A stretch of DNA of 6,277 bases from Alphaproteobacteria bacterium. Lineage in GTDB: Bacteria; Pseudomonadota; Alphaproteobacteria; RS24. The stretch covers positions 1 to 6,277 of the forward strand of contig JAQWIP010000047.1 in the NCBI GenBank assembly GCA_029248825.1, read 5' to 3'. Both the position numbers and the translations under genes were made by a program. Shown piece after piece: positions 4,869 through 6,277 of this stretch (positions are counted from its first letter, which is position 1; each line of letters starts with the position of its first letter). Under the pieces are notes generated by a model. The model ran no database searches. It had not been told where the DNA came from and saw only the letters and a list, made by a program, of their open reading frames with translations.

Positions 4869-6163
4869 TACTCGGCCGCCTCAGATGACGTATCTTTGAT
4901 TTGCTGTTTGGCTGGCGTTTTGGCTTCTAGTGCCTCTACCACGCGCAAGGCCGATTGCAGGCCGTCTTCATGGAAGCCATAGCCCGCCCAAGCGCCACAA
5001 AACCAAGCCCGATGGCTACCTTGAACGCTCGGTAAATCGACTTGCGCTTGCAGCGCATCGGCATCGAATTGGGGATGGTCATAGCGATAATGGCCAAAGA
5101 CTTTATCGGCCGCAGGCGGGGTGAGGGGGTTGAGGGTGACAAATACCGGATAGCGCGCATCGAGGTTTTGCAAACGGTTCATCCAATAGCTGACGGTCAT
5201 CACTTTGCTATCGGCGCCTTTTTGCGTCAGATAGTTCCACGCCGACCACGTGATTTTGCGTTTCGGCATCAGGCGTTCGTCGCGGTGCAGATAAACATCA
5301 TTGGGCAAATAGCGCACGCGGCTCAACAGGCTGACCTCTTGCGGGGTCGGGTCTTGCAAAATCGCTAGGGCTTGGTCGGTGTGACAGGCGAAAATCACCT
5401 CATCGAAACGATGGCTCTCGCCGTTCACGCTCAAGATGACGCCATCTTGCGTGCGGCGCACCTCGCCGACTTCGGCGTTGAGGTGTAATTTATCGGCGAA
5501 TTTTTGGGTGATTTTTTGAACATATTCGCGACTGCCGCCCGACACGGTGCGCCATTGCGGGCGGTCGCGATTGATCAACCGATGGTTGTAAAAAAATTGC
5601 AAAAAACTGCGGGCTGGAAAATCCATAATCTCATCGGCTGGCGTCGACCAAATAGCCGCCCCCATGGGCAACAAATAGCGTTGGATAAAGACTTTGCTCA
5701 TCCGGTTGCGTTTCAGCCAAACCCCGAGGCTTTCGTCGCCCAAAGTGCCAGCCTGATGGTCGCGCGCGGCGCATTTATTGAACTTAAAAATACCGAGCAA
5801 CATGAGCCAGAAAACCGGATTTAAAAAATTGCGTTTCTGCGCGAATACCGCCGCCAAAGATTGCCCAGACCATTCAAAGCGCCCCCGATCGGCAGAAAAA
5901 GCAAAGCTCATATCGCTGGCTTCCGTGTCGACGCCGAGTTCGTCAAATAAGGCAATCAGGCCTGGATAATTCAGCTCATTGTAGACGATAAAGCCCGTGT
6001 CGACGCTCATCCAATCGCCGTTGCCTGTGTAGTCGATATCTTTGGTGGCGCTATGGCCTCCGGCGCGGTCGCGTTTTTCAAATACGCTTACGTCATGGTC
6101 GCGTGATAATTTATAGGCGGCGACATTTCCAGATATTCCGGAACCGATAATGGCAATTTTCAT
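4868..6163 (-). CDS. FAD-dependent oxidoreductase of the amine-oxidase fold (COG2907 type)
   Basis: 431 residues, soluble, starting directly with the dinucleotide-binding strand MKIAIIGSGISGNVAAYKL (GSGISG at 7-12), followed by VFEKRDRAGGHSAT (28-40), the second FAD contact. DTGFIVYNELNYPGL and a central WSTPADEIMDFPARSFLQFFYNH region match the COG2907 flavoproteins. WRTVSGGSREYV then leads into the second FAD lobe, and GAWAGYGFHEDGLQSAL (390-406) closes the FAD site. No signal peptide or transmembrane segment is obvious. It is often annotated as an amine oxidase or NAD/FAD-binding protein, but the amine substrate is not demonstrated; its neighbours DUF1365 and the CFA-like methyltransferase point to oxidation or desaturation of lipid acyl chains. 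AAGAG lies 9 nt before the ATG. It begins 41 bp after the photolyase stop and is followed by DUF1365 with a TAATG overlap. Length is normal. Confidence 0.92.
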   Translation of the reverse strand: MKIAIIGSGISGNVAAYKLSRDHDVSVFEKRDRAGGHSATKDIDYTGNGDWMSVDTGFIVYNELNYPGLIALFDELGVDTEASDMSFAFSADRGRFEWSGQSLAAVFAQKRNFLNPVFWLMLLGIFKFNKCAARDHQAGTLGDESLGVWLKRNRMSKVFIQRYLLPMGAAIWSTPADEIMDFPARSFLQFFYNHRLINRDRPQWRTVSGGSREYVQKITQKFADKLHLNAEVGEVRRTQDGVILSVNGESHRFDEVIFACHTDQALAILQDPTPQEVSLLSRVRYLPNDVYLHRDERLMPKRKITWSAWNYLTQKGADSKVMTVSYWMNRLQNLDARYPVFVTLNPLTPPAADKVFGHYRYDHPQFDADALQAQVDLPSVQGSHRAWFCGAWAGYGFHEDGLQSALRVVEALEAKTPAKQQIKDTSSEAAE

Positions 6164-6204
6164 AAGGGGTACTCTTTACGCAACGAAAAACTCAACGGGT
6201 TATT

Positions 6205-6277
6205 TTACAAAGATTTGAAACTATCCAAGGCTCGCGCCCGAGCCGCCTCGTGATTTACCATAGGGTTCGGGTAGGTC
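6205..6277 (-). CDS. phrB: Deoxyribodipyrimidine photolyase, C-terminal end only; runs off the right edge
   Basis: The last 23 codons and stop (TAA) of a minus-strand gene whose remainder lies beyond the window. The visible residues include TYPNPMVNHEAARARAL, matching the characteristic end of class I CPD photolyases (YPxPIVxHxxARxxxL; E. coli PhrB has YPEPIVEHKQAR near its end). These enzymes use FADH- and light to split cyclobutane pyrimidine dimers. The FAD-binding core is not visible, so cryptochrome-like relatives cannot be excluded. It would be upstream in the same transcript as the oxidoreductase, DUF1365 and cfa-like genes, and photolyase is a typical member of this light-stress cluster. 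The operon promoter must lie outside the window. Confidence 0.8.
   Translation of the reverse strand, partial: TYPNPMVNHEAARARALDSFKSL

Overview
This window looks like a piece of an alphaproteobacterial chromosome of moderate GC. The partial CysK reads like the alphaproteobacterial form (GKAEFMNPGQSVKDR, TIVEGTAGNTGIG). A ChrR-type cupin anti-sigma gene lies beside a photolyase / FAD-oxidoreductase / DUF1365 / CFA-synthase-like operon, which in Rhodobacter and relatives is the gene set of the sigma-E/ChrR response to singlet oxygen and photo-oxidative stress. I cannot name the genus. No RNA genes, mobile elements or CRISPR repeats were seen.

Layout. (1) 1-553, minus strand: 5' part of cysK (cysteine synthase A), running off the left edge. 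(2) 554-674: 121-bp divergent promoter region with a perfect 10-bp inverted repeat and a second AT-rich palindrome. (3) 675-2836, plus strand: chrR-like gene, a secreted DUF6134-type protein overlapping its end, and a short-chain dehydrogenase. These are probably one operon. (4) 2848-6277, minus strand, transcribed right to left: 3' end of a photolyase gene, FAD-dependent oxidoreductase (COG2907 type), DUF1365 protein, and a CFA-synthase-family methyltransferase. The last three are coupled by TAATG and ATGA stop/start overlaps. The two arms converge tail to tail with an 11-bp gap, so almost every base is coding.

How the genes may work together (inference from the families). The oxidoreductase, DUF1365 protein and CFA-like methyltransferase would modify membrane phospholipid acyl chains, the photolyase would repair UV damage, and the SDR may act on a lipid or carbonyl substrate. 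In the classical system a ChrR protein holds an ECF sigma factor inactive until singlet oxygen is sensed.

Two things depart from that picture. The CFA-like gene has an in-frame TAG exactly where the family has a conserved Ser (MLPS), with an undamaged 83-codon C-terminal part following in the same frame. The ChrR-like protein keeps its cupin zinc ligands, but the His/Cys positions of its N-terminal sigma-binding zinc domain are replaced, and no sigma-factor gene adjoins it.
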